From contig JAAAUF010000054.1 of the NCBI GenBank assembly GCA_015499985.1, positions 21,363-80,639 of the forward strand: 59,277 nt of DNA, read 5' to 3'. Below, piece by piece: positions 20,858-33,631 of the stretch (within the stretch, counting starts at the first letter, position 1; each line of letters opens with the position of its first letter). The position numbers were made by a program, and so were the translations under genes. The notes below the pieces were generated by a model. The model did not search any database. It saw only the letters and a list, made by a program, of their open reading frames with translations, and was not told the origin of the DNA. This DNA comes from Haplosporangium gracile (lineage: Eukaryota > Mortierellomycota > Mortierellomycetes > Mortierellales > Mortierellaceae).

Positions 20858-21713
20858 GTTAGGTTTGTTGTGGTAGAATGAAAAAGGCGGGAGTGAGTGT
20901 GAGATGAAAAAGGTGGGAGTGAGTGTGGAATGAAGGAAGAAAAGGAATGAGAGAAAAAGAGAAACGCGAAAAAAATCTTTATCGTAGGCAACATTGACGT
21001 ATTCGGTGCGTGGCCCGAGAGGGCGAAGAAATTGGCAGTCCCACGATCAATGCCGCTGTGGGAGATTTGCAGACAGTGGAATTGATAAACCCTTTAATTA
21101 AAGGGGAGAGAAAAGGTAGAATCTCTATCCGTAGGGGGTATGCGGGCGTATGCGGGCAGAGAGTGGGGTAGACGATTGCCCAGGCAGGTAGTCAGGCAAT
21201 CAGGCAGGCAGGCAGTCCTCCAGTCAGTCCAATGGTCGAGACCAAAAGTCGAAGGATATTTCATTTCAAGGGAATTCAGATGGAAAATGAGAGCGAAGAC
21301 AAGGTTCGATGTACGGGACTTGCTCCTGCCTGATCCTCTTCCACTCCCCGACCTTCCTTCCCCACGGTGCGCCCCCCACCCAGCCTCAATTCATTCGACG
21401 GTGTCAGTCCACTTTTTACAATTATTTATTTTTCTTTTCTGGCTGCCTTTCCCTCTTCGCTCTCTCCACTCTCACCCTCTTTCTTTCGTTCCTTCCTTTG
21501 CCCTTCCTTTGCCATTCATCGTCCTCAGTCAACCCTCATCCCTACCCGTCTTCTTCTCTTCTCTTTTCCTGACCCTCTCTTTCATTCATCACCTTCACTC
21601 TCTACCTTCCTCTTTTCCTTGGCCATTCATTCCTATTCTCCTTCCTTATTTTTCACAACTTTCCCTTTACAATTCAACTCAAAACTCCATACTGTCAACA
21701 CCCCTTTTTTTGA
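20858..21713. other. Divergent promoter region of SSADH and CreC
   Basis: The two genes are head to head, 856 bases apart. Contents include GGCAGGCAGGCAG-type short repeats at about 21180-21225 and a long C/T-rich tract from about 21330 to 21700 that probably forms the CreC promoter and leader. No gene is visible. Confidence 0.5.
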
Positions 21714-24700
21714 ATGGCCACACCTCTCTCCCCAGTCATCGACTGTACCGACTTCGTGGCAGCAGAAGGCCGTTACGAGCTCCTTCAGGATATGTATTTG
21801 GAGCAGGTCCTGCCCCACCCAGTGATCCCCACTCATATATCGTCTGTCTCTGTCAAGTACAAGGATTACTTCAACAACAGCAACAACGCAGCCCACAATG
21901 GTGCAAGAGCCCACCATGACAAACAGACCAGCGCCGATTCGACTCTGTCAAACTCGAATATCGATCGTCTCGAGGAGCGACTCAGGGATTTCAAACTCAG
22001 GGATGAACGGTCTGGCGATATCGACGATGCTTCTGCCCGGGTCAACGGTGCTGCTGGTGGAGATACTCACTCGAAAAACTTTCATGGCAACCTTATCGAC
22101 CTGTCCCTCTACCAGGACGACTCGAGTGGATACAAGACTCCTCGTAACGGCATGATGTCTCCAGGACTCCCTCACGTCCAGACACCCGGTCCTCCACCAT
22201 TGAAAGACTCAAGCGGCTCGAACCGACACACAGACCCCTACGCTCAGTATGGACCACCTCCCTCGATGCCCCATCAGTATCAGCAACATCAAGAAAAGCC
22301 CTCAGGTTTCAAGTCTTTAAGCAGAGCCAACAGTCATTACTCACAGGACGAAGGCTCCCAGTCTCCGTCGGCTGCAAGTAGTTCAGCAGGGTTTTCGTCT
22401 CTCTTTGGCGGCAAGCGCAAGAAGCCCAAGAACAATATTGCCAAGACCAATTCGACCTTTGTCTCCAAGATTACAACCAACGAGAACCTGGCCAAGATCC
22501 TGGCGAATCGAATGAACGAAGATGTCTACCTCTTCTGGAACACAGGAAGGACCTTTACTTGGAGCGACTTAAACCAGAAACCAAATGTAAGCAATTTTTT
22601 TCTTCTTGGGAATGGATTTTTTTTGCGGAATGTTTTGACCTGGAGAACTGTGAAGCGAGAGGAGGAGGAGGGGGAATGACAAACACAAATACAAACACAA
22701 ACAGCTTACCAACAAATCACGTATCATGCGCTTATACCTGTAGGAACCATTGTCACACATTACATTCTCAAAAGCCTTCCCGACTTCGCACGATGTCAAT
22801 GTCTTGACAAGGAGCTGTGACCATCTGGATGTGATCATTGGCTTCTCGACTGGCGATATCATTTGGTTTGATCCTCTCTGCAACAAGTACTACCGCCTCA
22901 ACAAGCAGGTATTGTATCTCGTCTACTTTGCATTAGAGTAGGAGATAGGATCTCTGAATTTGTCACTAAGTTTCGTGCATTCGTTCTTTTCTATAGGGTA
23001 CTATCAAGGATAGTTCGGTTACAATGATCAAGTGGCTCCCAGGATCAGAGAGCCAGTTTATGGTTGCGTTCCAGGATGGAAGTATAGTGATCATGGACAA
23101 AGAGAGAGACGACCAGCAATTCACGGCCCATCCTCCTACTAGTGACACAATGTAAGTCCTATTGGCGTAATTATGCATGATGCGGCCTATACTTTTCAAG
23201 TTTTCTGGATTCACAGCACTAATTCATTTTGTATCTGTATCATTAATTTCATGTCAGGTTTCACGTCACCCATCCAAAACACGGCAAGCACAACCCCATT
23301 TCACACTGGCAGGTCAGTAAGAAGCCCATCACAGGTAACGCCCACAAGATCGACTATGTGCTTGCCATTTCCAGCGTGCGCGTTTTCCTTTCATTCGATA
23401 CTGACATTCTACTTGGTCTATCTGAACATCAGCGTTCGCCTTCTCCCCGGACCTTCAACATGTGGCAGTGGTTGCAATGGACGGAGCACTGCGGATAATC
23501 GATTTCCACCAGGAGAGATTGCTGGACACGTTCTCCGCATACTTTGGAGCCCTCACCTGTGTCTGCTGGAGTCCGGATGGCAAATATGTCTTGGTAAAAG
23601 CGAAGCTGATGCCGCTGCGCCTCGATTGAATTTGAGATCAAGTGTCGGATATTGTGAAACCATTGGAACTAATTATAGACCATTTAATCTCTCATCTAGA
23701 CTGGAGGACAAGATGATCTGGTGACGATTTGGTCGTTCAAGGACCAACGCATTGTGGCACGCTGTCAGGGACATCAGTCCTATGTCACAGGAGTTGCCTT
23801 TGACCCATGGAGATGCGACGAACGCAACTATCGATTTGGAAGTGTTGGCGAGGACGCCAAGCTTTTGCTCTGGGACTTTAGTGTTGGCGCGCTTCACAAG
23901 CCCAAGGCTGTAAGTTGGACATCTCACCACTTTATCTCTGCAGTATGTCATGAGCATGGTGGTAACTAATGTGTTTTCTTTCTATTTTGTACAAAATTTA
24001 GGCTGTGATGCAGAGGAGAGGAAGCACGGCGACGGTCTCTGGAGTGGCAGCAGCGGCAAGTGGTTCTGGAAGCTATAAGCCTGGACATGGCAAAAAGGGA
24101 AGCATCAACAGTTTACGCGGTGTTGGCGGTCACAGCTTGTTCTCGGGACATCATATCAACAAGTCTTCGGTGTCACAGGTGGCACCCGTCATCGCAGAGG
24201 AGCTAGGGCCGGGACATGCCAACGGAAACGGCGACACCTCTTCGACAACATCCTCCACCCGACATAGCAGCGTGCACGAGAACGGCAACTCCCAACAACA
24301 TACTCGTCAGCCTTTGCCTAGCAAAGATGCTGAGAATGTGTCGGTTGGAGATGCGTCGTCAACTCGTTCGTCGGGCCATTCGTCAATCCTGACATCAGAT
24401 GGTGGCAACGGAGGGCGTGCAGCTTCTATTCTAGGCATTGTGTCGGGAGCAGCATCGACCATGACTTCTGCGACTGCGACTACTGCACAGGAGACTATCG
24501 ATGCAGGTCCATCGAGCCCCGTGTACAAAAAGGTCGCCCATGCTCGTACGCTGCCCCACCTCAGTCTTAAACCCACAAACTCATTCAACTATGATAACGG
24601 TAGCGGTAACGGCAACGGCAACGGCAGTGGTAATGGTCAACAGCAGGATGACCGTGAATCACACAAATCGGGACATGGATTCTCGTCGCTTTTCCGTCAT

Positions 24701-24949
24701 CAGCACAAAGCTCATGGAGGAGTTGCGCAGGGGATGCAGGTGGTTCGACCTCCCGAACCACGGTCGCATGTGGCAATGTTGCAGCCCCTGATGGCTAAAG
24801 GGATCCATCAGGAACCGCTGGCGGGGATCACGTTTCGTGAAGATGCTATTATGACAAGTGATCGACGAGGGCATATCAAGATCTGGAAGCGGCCTCCTCC
24901 ACTTCCTCACCAACAGCCTCTTCCACCACCATCACATCGTTCGATGTAA
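21714..24949 (+). CDS. CREC: CreC/WDR20-like WD-repeat protein
   Basis: Predicted WD40 partner and activator of a USP12/46-type deubiquitinase (CreB in Aspergillus, where CreB-CreC controls carbon catabolite repression). Seven exons: 21714-22586, 22744-22908, 22997-23151, 23258-23334, 23433-23593, 23700-23909, 24002-24949; 862 residues. After a disordered N-terminal region comes the family hallmark [14 protein letters not shown], then WD repeats: [43 protein letters not shown] with [20 protein letters not shown], and [14 protein letters not shown] long Ser/Gly-rich insert follows (exon 7), then the final blade, which starts [34 protein letters not shown] is also typical of this family. The start is the first ATG of the long first exon. 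Confidence 0.85.
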
Positions 24950-25226
24950 GAAATATACTTTTATTTTTTTAAAAAAAACCTTCCCAGGCGTGAGTTTGAA
25001 GGTGAAGTACTTTTCATGACCACGGATAAAACTTAATTGAGTGTTTGTTGTGCATTTATTGCAGTAAAGCAAAATCAATGGTCGTGACAAGTAACATGTA
25101 GAAGAGTGAATATGTCGTAAAAGAGTTTGTTCTAGCTCGTACTTTAATTTTTATTCGTTAATGTTACAATTAGATGTATTTATGTTGTTGTTGGTGTTTG
25201 TTGGTGTTATTGGTGATGCTGCTTTT

Positions 25227-28200
25227 TTAAGTAAAGAAATGAGTGTTGATCCGACTCTCCTGATGAACCAACATCTCCTGGGACTTGAACTGGTTCAGCT
25301 CCAACTTAATCCGCTGAGCAATCGCAGGCGTCAATCTGTGGGCTGTGATGTTAGGGTCTGACGTCCGATCGTACTGATCGGGCGTCCAAGTCTCGTGGAT
25401 CATGGGCTGGGCGGTTGAGAAGTGGAGCTGACGCGGTGGGCGTGGAGGTGTTGAGGGCGAAGGGGATGGTGAGACAGAGGACAAGAATATCGCCGAGGGG
25501 CCGCTGATTCCGCTTCTACTGCCGCTGGATTTGTTGGTGGAGCACTGCAGAGGTGGTTGGGGTGGCATGCTAGTGCTGACACCGGTGTAGGCCAAGGCTG
25601 GGTGTTGGGCCGAGGTATAGTACAGGTGTGAGGGGAGGGGCTGCTGCATGTTGTATTGGTATGGGTAAGGTGGGTACTGGTATGATTGTTGTTGTTGCTG
25701 TTGTGGATATTGTTGTATTTGTTGTGGTTGAATGTGATATTGTTCGTTAAAGACTTGCAACCCAGCATGGGGGTTCATAAACTGCTGCTGTTGCTGTTGC
25801 TGTTGGTAGTGGTGGTGATGATGGTCAGACATGTACTGCATTTGGTAGTGATGGTGATGTTGCTGTTGTTGGTTTCGTTGGAACTGCTGGTAGTGCAACT
25901 GCTGTTGAAGTTGGAGCTGTTGCTGTTGTTGATGGTTTGCAAAGATCGCATGCTGGTAATTGCCATTGGCAGCGATTGCCCGAGGATAGGCAGAAGGCGA
26001 GGAAGGAATTGGGTGGTCCGACATTAGAGTATGGTCGACCGAGAGACGGGCCACAGGTGCAGAGGTGGGAGGTGGAGGCAACGAGACGGAGGAGGCAACA
26101 ACCATCGAGTTGCGGCGACTGTTGGCCTCATAAGAGCTCCGACGATTGTTGGTGGTGGCGTCATAGGAACTGCGGCGGTGAGGGTTGCCAATAGTGGCGG
26201 CGACAGCCGCGTAGTTTTGTTGTTGTTGCTGTTGCTTGGGGGTCGAAGCAGACGCGAGTTTTGGGGACATGTCCTTTGATGGTGAACCGCTGGAACAGGA
26301 AATAGAGGAGTCGCGTGGACGCGAACCAGTGGACGAGAAGGTGAAGGAGCCCTCAGCAACTGCGCCGCGTGAGGTACAGGGCGAAATGTTCACCAATTGA
26401 TAGTTGGACGGAGCGCTGGCTTGAGGCGTCATGGGCTTTGTCACCACGGGGTTGACGCGTGGGGCTTGAGGAGCGGTGGAGTCGTCGTACTGGACATAAC
26501 CGCCGTGGAACTGGAACTGTTGCTGTTGCTGCTGCTGGTGTTGCTGCTGCTGGTGTTGCTGCTGCTGGTGCTGGTCAAGAGTGTAGAGATCAGAGTGGTG
26601 GACAATGTCATACTCTTCTGAGCTAGAGTATCGGACAGAGAGACGTTGCTTGCGTTCGACTTGTGGGTAGTGGCCTTGCTGGCTCGCCTGACGACCGGCG
26701 ATGCTGCTCTGGCGACGATGGCGAGTAGGCCCAGTCTGTGAGTGCTCCTCTGAAGTGCGTCTGCTACTGTTATTGTTGTTTATGACAGGTTCTTGTGAGA
26801 GGTTGACCAAGGGCTCACCCTGGTGGTGGAGACGACGACCAGGATTGGAAATGGATCCTTGGTGACGGTGAACTACTTGCACCTTTCGAACCGATGGAGC
26901 TCTGACAGGTCGGTGGGTCATTGCCGACCGGAGGGGCTTGGCAGAGGACACAATTGCTGTAGTAGAGATGTTCTCGGAATGGTTGGTGGACTTCTTGTTC
27001 TTGTTCTTCTTGCTCTGCTTGCCAAAGACACCCTGGATCTTGGATATAGTTGTCGCACCGGAGCTACTAGTCTCATTCTCAGTTGCCTTGATCAAGGACT
27101 CGGCAGCAGCGGCAGCAGCCTGGGCAGAGACACGATCCTTGTCCCATGGAGGTGCCACAAATTTGGCTTGGAGTTGTGGACCAGTCTCCAGATCATTCAA
27201 GGAATGCCTCCTTTGAAACGCCGCAGAACCTTGTGGTTGACGACCGCCAATCAATGGGCTCTCGACATTAGGAACAGACGACGATCGTTGCTGCTTCTTC
27301 TTGTCGGATGCAGTCATGGCATCAGCATTGCGGGCATTGAAGAAGGAGGTGATGCTGGCAAACGAAAGGCGCTTCTTGGACGTCCTGCTTGAAGTCGGCT
27401 CCAGACTTATGCGCTTCTCTGAGGGCTTGAGTGGTCCGTTGGGAACAAGGACCGAGGAAGGCGAAGAAGAGCTTGCAGGAACAGGGGACACCGTTAATTG
27501 GTTGACCTTGACGGGCGAGAGAGGATGTCCATCTGGGACACCATTACCCGCGATCGCGGTAGATGATCCGGTGATCAAGGCGGCCAGTGTATGCTTGGGC
27601 TTGGGAGATCCAGAAGGAGACATCTCTGGTGATGTGGACGGAGTACATGGGCTGAGGCCTCCTTGGCCGACCGACACGGACTCGCCAGAGCTAGATGAGG
27701 AGACAGAAACGCGGTGCTCAATCAAATGCGAAACAAGAGGAGGACAAAGCTCGCCTGCTGCACCAATCCCAGTACCGATACCAGCACCGCCGCGACCATT
27801 CCGCAGAAGACCCCCTTGAGCATCAATTTCGCAATCGCGCGAGGAGGACATGGACATGATATCCTCTAGCGCTTGTGTTGAACCGTGATAGTGATAGTGA
27901 TGGTGGAGGACGTCGACGTCTTGGTCCTTGGATGAGAAACTGCCATTGCTGCTACCATTATTACTGCCATTGCTGCCACTCATGGTCTGCTTGATAAAGA
28001 CCTTACGGATCTTGGAGGCCAATGATGTCTTTTCGCGAATGGTCTTGTGTGGGACGACACCCTCTTGGGTCTGTATGGTGAGCAGCGCAGGGGCTGATTG
28101 TGCAAAGTCGGAGGAGGAGATGCTGGAGTTGTTGGAGGGGGAAGAAGAAGAGGGTGCCAGTGAGAGCCAGCTCTCACCTGTGAAAGAGGAACTAGAAGCG

Positions 28201-30258
28201 GATGAAAACGGAGGAGGGAGTGAAGAGGAGAGGGAAAGAGATGATCTGCGAGCATGGTTGTCAAAGGAAAGACGTGGTTCGGGTTCGAGTTGGAGAGGAT
28301 GGACCGACTCTTGGTCAGTTGAGAGCCTTGGACCATTGGTCAGTGCATTGACAGCAGCGGCGACGGAGGCAGTATCTTGATCCGTCACCATGGTCAATGG
28401 TCTGAAGAGAGAGTGGTGGCAGGCAGATATATGGGTCTGCTCAAGTTCTGTGTCGGCTGAAGGTCGACGGCTGCTAGCTGTGGTGCCTGTCATGGGACTA
28501 TCGATGCCAGAAGGGACAGTAGTGGGTAACCAAGCTATTGTTGTTTGTTTTTGTTGTTTTATGTTGTCCGAGCGTGATGATACGCAAGTGTGTATGAGAG
28601 AGATGAGCGTAGTAGGCAATTAGGGTCGGGGGAATGGAAAGAGGAGTATCAGAATGAAGACAGAAGAGTAAAAAAATGTTGTTTTTGGTTAGAGAGGGAG
28701 AAATGGTGGAGGAGGAAACGAACGCTTTGACCAAGCAAACAAGAAAAGAGAGAGAGAGAGGGAGAGAGAGAGAGAGAGAGAAAGCAAAGAAGAAAGAAAA
28801 TAATAAATGCAATTAAAACGAATACAAAAAAACGACATTCCAGGGTCAGACAAACTCTCACTTCGACTTGTCCAGCTTTTCAACTCGCTTTCACACCCCT
28901 TTTTTAGTTGTGGGTAACTCCCTCTCTGGGTAACATAAAAAGGTTTTATCGGCCAACTTACATTCGGCATACTCCATAGACGACATGGGTCTGAGCTTCT
29001 TTGTATTCGTGTCAATCAGCGCCATGGACAGGAGAGTGCCTTCGTCACTGATCGCTGCAGCATCCAAACTCCCATATCGAAGATTGTCCCGTCCGACAGG
29101 CGGGATCACACAGGCTGTGTGGGTCTGCTGCCCCGCGTTTGTTGCTGCTGCTGCTGCAGGCATGGATGCAGAAGTAGATGTTGAATTGCATGAGGATGTG
29201 ATTGTGGTTGTGGTCGTGGTCTTTGTCGTGGTTAGCATTGCTGTGGTTGTGTTGTTGCTGAATTCTTTTCTTTCAATTTCACCCTTGCTATTTCCATTTC
29301 CCTCCACCGCTGCCTCCTTCTTCTTGTCGTCCAGTTGTTGTTGTTCTTCTTGCATTTGTTTCTGTTGGTGATTTTTCTGCTGGAAGGGTGTTGTTGAAGC
29401 TGGAGCAGGAACAGGAGAGTTGCTGCTGCTGTTGTTGGTAAGAGTCGAGAACGACGACGACGGTGGGAGTGTCAGGAAGGATGAAGACAATGAAGAAGAA
29501 ACACAAGGAGATAAGGGCGCCGATGAATCCACGGAGGCGATCGTTGTAAGGGTTGTAGATTGAAGAGGAGGAGTAGGAATAGAAATTGACCGTGTTGTTT
29601 CAACCAAAAATGTTGTTTGTTTCTGTTGTGTCTGTTGTTGCTGTTTGTGTTGTGGTTGTGGTTGTGGTTGTGGTTGTGGTTGTGGTTGTGACATTAGGTT
29701 GGAGAAGGAACTCAAATTGTCCTCTGCAAATTCCTGATCTACTCGGCTCCCCTGAATATGATGATTTGGCGTAAAGACAGATGGGACGTGAAGACGAGAA
29801 GACTGAACAGCACCAGTACCATTCGATCGAGCAAGGTGGTTGCTACTATTGATACTAGGCACAGACGAGGGATCTGAGGTTAAGGATGAGGTTTGATAGA
29901 GCGAAATAATGGCTGCGCTGACTCTACCGCCGATTGCAGATCCAGTAGGAGAAGGTATAGAGGGCGAAGAAGTGGAGGAAGTGAAGGATGGCGATGGTAG
30001 AGAAGAGGAGGAAGAAGAGGAAGAAAAGGAACCGGAGATCGACGAGACAAGATCGGTCTCTGAAGGAATTGAATGGTTGAGCTGCTGGAGATACTTCAAT
30101 GATGGTGCGACTGAATGTGCGGATGTTCGATTAGGTTGAGTAGAAGATGATGTGGCAGGAACCTGGATCTTGGGTCCTTCAGTCTTTTGACACAGCTGCT
30201 GTTGCTGTTGGGTTGAGAGAGAAGATTCCTGGGACCTGAAAGAGATCAAATCAGTCAT
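25227..30258 (-). CDS. Bni4-like Ser/Gln-rich scaffold protein (two-exon model)
   Basis: Proposed exons 30258-28962 and 28534-25227 join in frame to 1534 residues. Most of the chain is disordered: Ser/Thr-rich stretches, Gln and His/Gln runs, and a Gln-Pro repeat in exon 1. The C-terminus is recognisable: PRQLHFSTAQ, then TWTPDQYDRTSD, RLTPAIAQRIKLELNQFK and a final THFFT, matching my recollection of the conserved end of fungal Bni4-type proteins, which dock protein phosphatase 1 at bud-neck or septum sites. PRQLHF would occupy the place of the RVxF docking motif, with Leu for Val. Joining is inferred from a strong GTAAGT donor at 28961 and a phase-matched acceptor ending at 28535. Alternatively there are two genes: exon 1 read through to 28891, and a separate one starting at 28493. 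Confidence 0.55.
28749..28791. repeat. GA microsatellite
   Basis: Nearly pure GA/AGA dinucleotide run on the plus strand. It lies within the proposed intron of the Bni4-like gene, where it would read as a CT-rich tract on the transcribed strand. Confidence 0.85.
29650..29691. repeat. TTGTGG hexamer microsatellite (coding Gln-Pro)
   Basis: About six direct copies of a six-base unit on the plus strand. On the minus strand they encode a Gln-Pro alternation in exon 1 of the Bni4-like gene. Confidence 0.85.
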
Positions 30259-33200
30259 TATGTCAAAATTAAAAAAGGTGGGTGTGTAGAACGAGAGACA
30301 GAGAGAGACAGAGAGAGAGATGACTGAAAAAAAGGGAGGATGAAATGGTTCGACTGTCCAAGGTTGACACCAAGGAGCGTAGAACAAAGGAAGAAAGAAA
30401 AAGCTAGATCCGAGGGAACTTTAGATTTGAATGGTCAAAAAGAAAGGCGCTTGTGGAGGAGAAGGATTCGATCTGATCTTTGGGATAGGAACAAAATGAA
30501 AAGGTGGGAAGGGGAAAAGAGGGCGCGAAAGGGAATTGAAGAGGACGTGAATGTGGATGTAGGAGTGCGTATGGAAGGGTAGGGATGCCGGGTCGTTGAT
30601 ATGTATGGTTTTTTCGGGGTATATTCAGGCAATTGACGAGAAGCACATCAAGGGCACAAAACAGTGGAGACGGAAAAAGGTGAGAAGGGGAGGATATAGA
30701 ACGACGGGAAAAAAAGAGAAGGAAAAAGGGAAACAAGCAAAAAAAAACTAGAGGGAAGAAGAAGAATAAAAAAAGGAGCTCGACAGAATGGTCAATGGTT
30801 GGTTGATGAGGTGGTATCCGCTTAGAACTGAAGGCAAGTAGAAAAGACATCGTTGCTCCCAGGCGAATAAGAACACGACCGAACAAGAAATCCTTTGCCG
30901 TTGTTCGTATCCTTTTTTCTTCGTTTACCCCAGGAATAGCGGTTGAGGCGTGCATTGTTTCAAATAACAAATCGAGCCCTGCTGCTTCAGCGTCCTTTCT
31001 CTCTTACGCACTCTTACTCTCTCTTCTCTCTCAGCTCTCTCATCAGACAAAAACAGACGGCAGGACGGAGAAGGGGTTCATTTAGAGATTTCAAGGGGGC
31101 GAGAGTCCTGTTTAAGGATAACAACACAGAGCGAATAACAAATTGGCAAAAGGATATGGATGTCTCCTCCTCCTTCTCCCCCTCCCCCTTGTCCTCCTTT
31201 TTTCTGCCTGACTTGTCGCTTCTTTCTTTTTTGACTGTTCATCGCACGGGTATCGCTCTCTGCTCTCACCAGGGCGATTGACAGACAGCTGGGTTATGTG
31301 CTCTGAATAAAACAGCCAAGTGACAGTTGACTATGCTTTGTGTTTCCAAAAATGTCTTTGTCAATGGTTAAATGCTCTATAAGTAAAAATTCTCAGGGGA
31401 CGAGGCCAAGTGAAGCATGTATAAAAGAGAGGGGTCGAGAGCGACTAAAGAGGATCAAATGGCAATATATGCAGAGCAAACGAGGACCTTAGGGCAAGCA
31501 ATTATCAATACACATGCGAGAATTGAGCTGAGATACGCTTATACTGAAGGACGGAAGCAAGTAAGGTGGGTGGTATCTTAAGCAAAAGTGCCTGTGAGAG
31601 ATGAGGCACCAAAATAAGGATTGGGGAAGCCATGGCAACAACGAAAGGGAAGAAGAAAAAGAACAAAGGGAAGGCGAACAATGAAAAGGACATACTGATG
31701 AGCTTCAAGTCGTGCGAGAGAAAAAAAGATGAGAAAGGGGCGAGTCAAGAAGGTCCATTGTCTCTTGTTTCCGCCTCCTCCTATCAACGAATATGCCAGT
31801 GTGTATTGACCTTTTTTTTTGGTTCAGAAAGAGTGACCAAAAAAATGGGAAACAAAGAAAAGAAAGGACTTTCTTGTAATGAACTTGAGGACTTAGGAAT
31901 GTTTTTCATTGTTCATACGAGTTGTTGTTCGACGATGTGCAGCTCGCAGATAGCGACATACCAAGGCCGGCACTGGAACAGACTGACCATGTTTGCAGAA
32001 GGCGCCGAACGACAGTTACCATTGGTACGCTGTGAAGCATTTTTTTGTGTATGGCATGAAGCAGAGGCATTAATACGCGTGTCTTTCAATCTCTATCTGC
32101 CTTGTACTTGCAGCCTGCTTGGCAATTTGCCAATACGTTGGACACAAGAAGAAAAAAGACCTCGTCCAGATCGTTGAAAGAGAAAGTGCAACAGACACGC
32201 TGAGAAACTCGACCAATACCCATAGCCGAGCCGATCATTAGCGACGGTGATCGACATACCGGGATTCTGGGGACGCGACCAATATGGAGGCACAGCATAC
32301 GCTAAAAAAACGCGATATGGTGGTGCCAGAGAGGGAGCAGGAGCGCAAGAAAGGAAGGGAAGACTACATTAGTGGGATGCGGATGGGCGAAAGAGCAGCG
32401 GCATCTTTGTCCCCCCCCCCCCCCCCCCCCCCCCCCCTTCGCATCATTTTCAGGTGCAATTCCATGTTGACCACTTACTCCTGCCTTTGGATCCATCGTC
32501 CTCCTCTTCTTAACTTCACTTTGTCTCTCAACCCCACTTCTTCGCATTACCTTTCGCTAGAATTCCACGTTGATCACTTACCCCTGCTTCCAGACCTGCT
32601 TTCCTTCTCTCCCTCGCTTCTTTCCCACTTCGATCCTCACTTTCCCTCTGTCAACCTTCTTCGATTGTACTGAAATCAATAAGCCCCTTTGACCCCTCCT
32701 TCGTATTTCTACGTTTATCCTTCTTTCCTCTTTGCCTCCCCCTTTTCGTATTTTTGAATAAACCCCCGGGCTGCTGATCATCCTACGTGTCTCTTCATCC
32801 TCCTCCCCTGTTTTTCTCCTGCGTTATCGTTCTTGTCCTTCGGTTGTTTATGCAATGTATATTGAAAATACTAGTATGATATGAACAGGCATGGGCGATG
32901 CAAATGAACCGTAAGAAGGAATAGTAGTAGAGGCAGGGCCGGGTCGAGTAAGGCTTGAAAAGGGACAAGAAGGACATGGGAGCAGGAGGACACAGGAAAG
33001 GGAGGGAGTATTTGTTAACTACAGCTGTTTCCTGTTTGTGTTTTTAGGGTGTGGAAAGGAACGATGAATAACAACGCAATGAAAATACCCCTCGGAGGAT
33101 AGAGAGAGCAAGAAAAGGGGTTATTGTTGTCGGCTGTTGTTTGGTTTGTCATGCAAGTCGACGGTGTGTGTGTCGTTGGGGGATGGGAATACAGACGGAG

Positions 33201-33631
33201 AACCGTTCTTTCCTCTTTTTTATGCTCTTTACTTCTTGCAAAACCATGTCCCACATCCAAATGTGCCTGGACTGCCTTACCCCTGATCCCCCCTTCTCTC
33301 ATGCAACGAACACTCTCGCCTCTTTCTTTCACTCTCTCTCTTTCGTTCATTCTTTATCTCTCCCCTCTCTCTCCCTCCTTGTCCGGTGATCTCTTGACCT
33401 TTTCTTCTATTTCTATCCTCTCTCTCTCTCTTTTTATTACTTCTTTCCTCTCAATCTACCGCCCGCCGATCACTGCACCTCTCACCCATCGTTTTCTTCT
33501 TTTCTTCTTTTCCTCGTGAATAAATCCATCCTCACTCTCACCCCCTTATACAAACCAAACACACCAGCTCGCTGCGAATACACCCGTAGTTCCGACTTCT
33601 CCTACCTTTACGACAAAATCGCCCCTCCAGA
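30259..33631. other. Long divergent intergenic region
   Basis: About 3.4 kb between the Bni4-like gene and the nucleotidyltransferase gene. It holds GA-rich tracts (30295-30325), CT-rich tracts (32480-32800 and 33290-33470) and a 27-base pure C run at 32411-32437. The open frame at 31632-32177 is Lys-rich at its start and has no domain, so I leave it uncalled. The long pyrimidine stretch before 33632 probably belongs to the downstream gene's promoter and leader. Confidence 0.5.
32411..32437. repeat. Poly-C run, 27 bases
   Basis: Uninterrupted C homopolymer on the plus strand, far from any coding exon. Confidence 0.9.

Noticed and set aside
21140..21919. 259-codon open frame overlapping the CreC leader
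   Set aside because: It is translated C/T-rich leader sequence and overlaps the true CreC start in another frame.
26505..26580. Possible CRISPR-like or phase-repeat array
   Set aside because: The regular CTG/TTG units encode poly-Gln in the Bni4-like protein and are a coding microsatellite, not an array with spacers.
31632..32177. 181-codon plus-strand open frame with a Lys-rich start
   Set aside because: Low-complexity beginning and random-looking remainder; no intron logic or domain.
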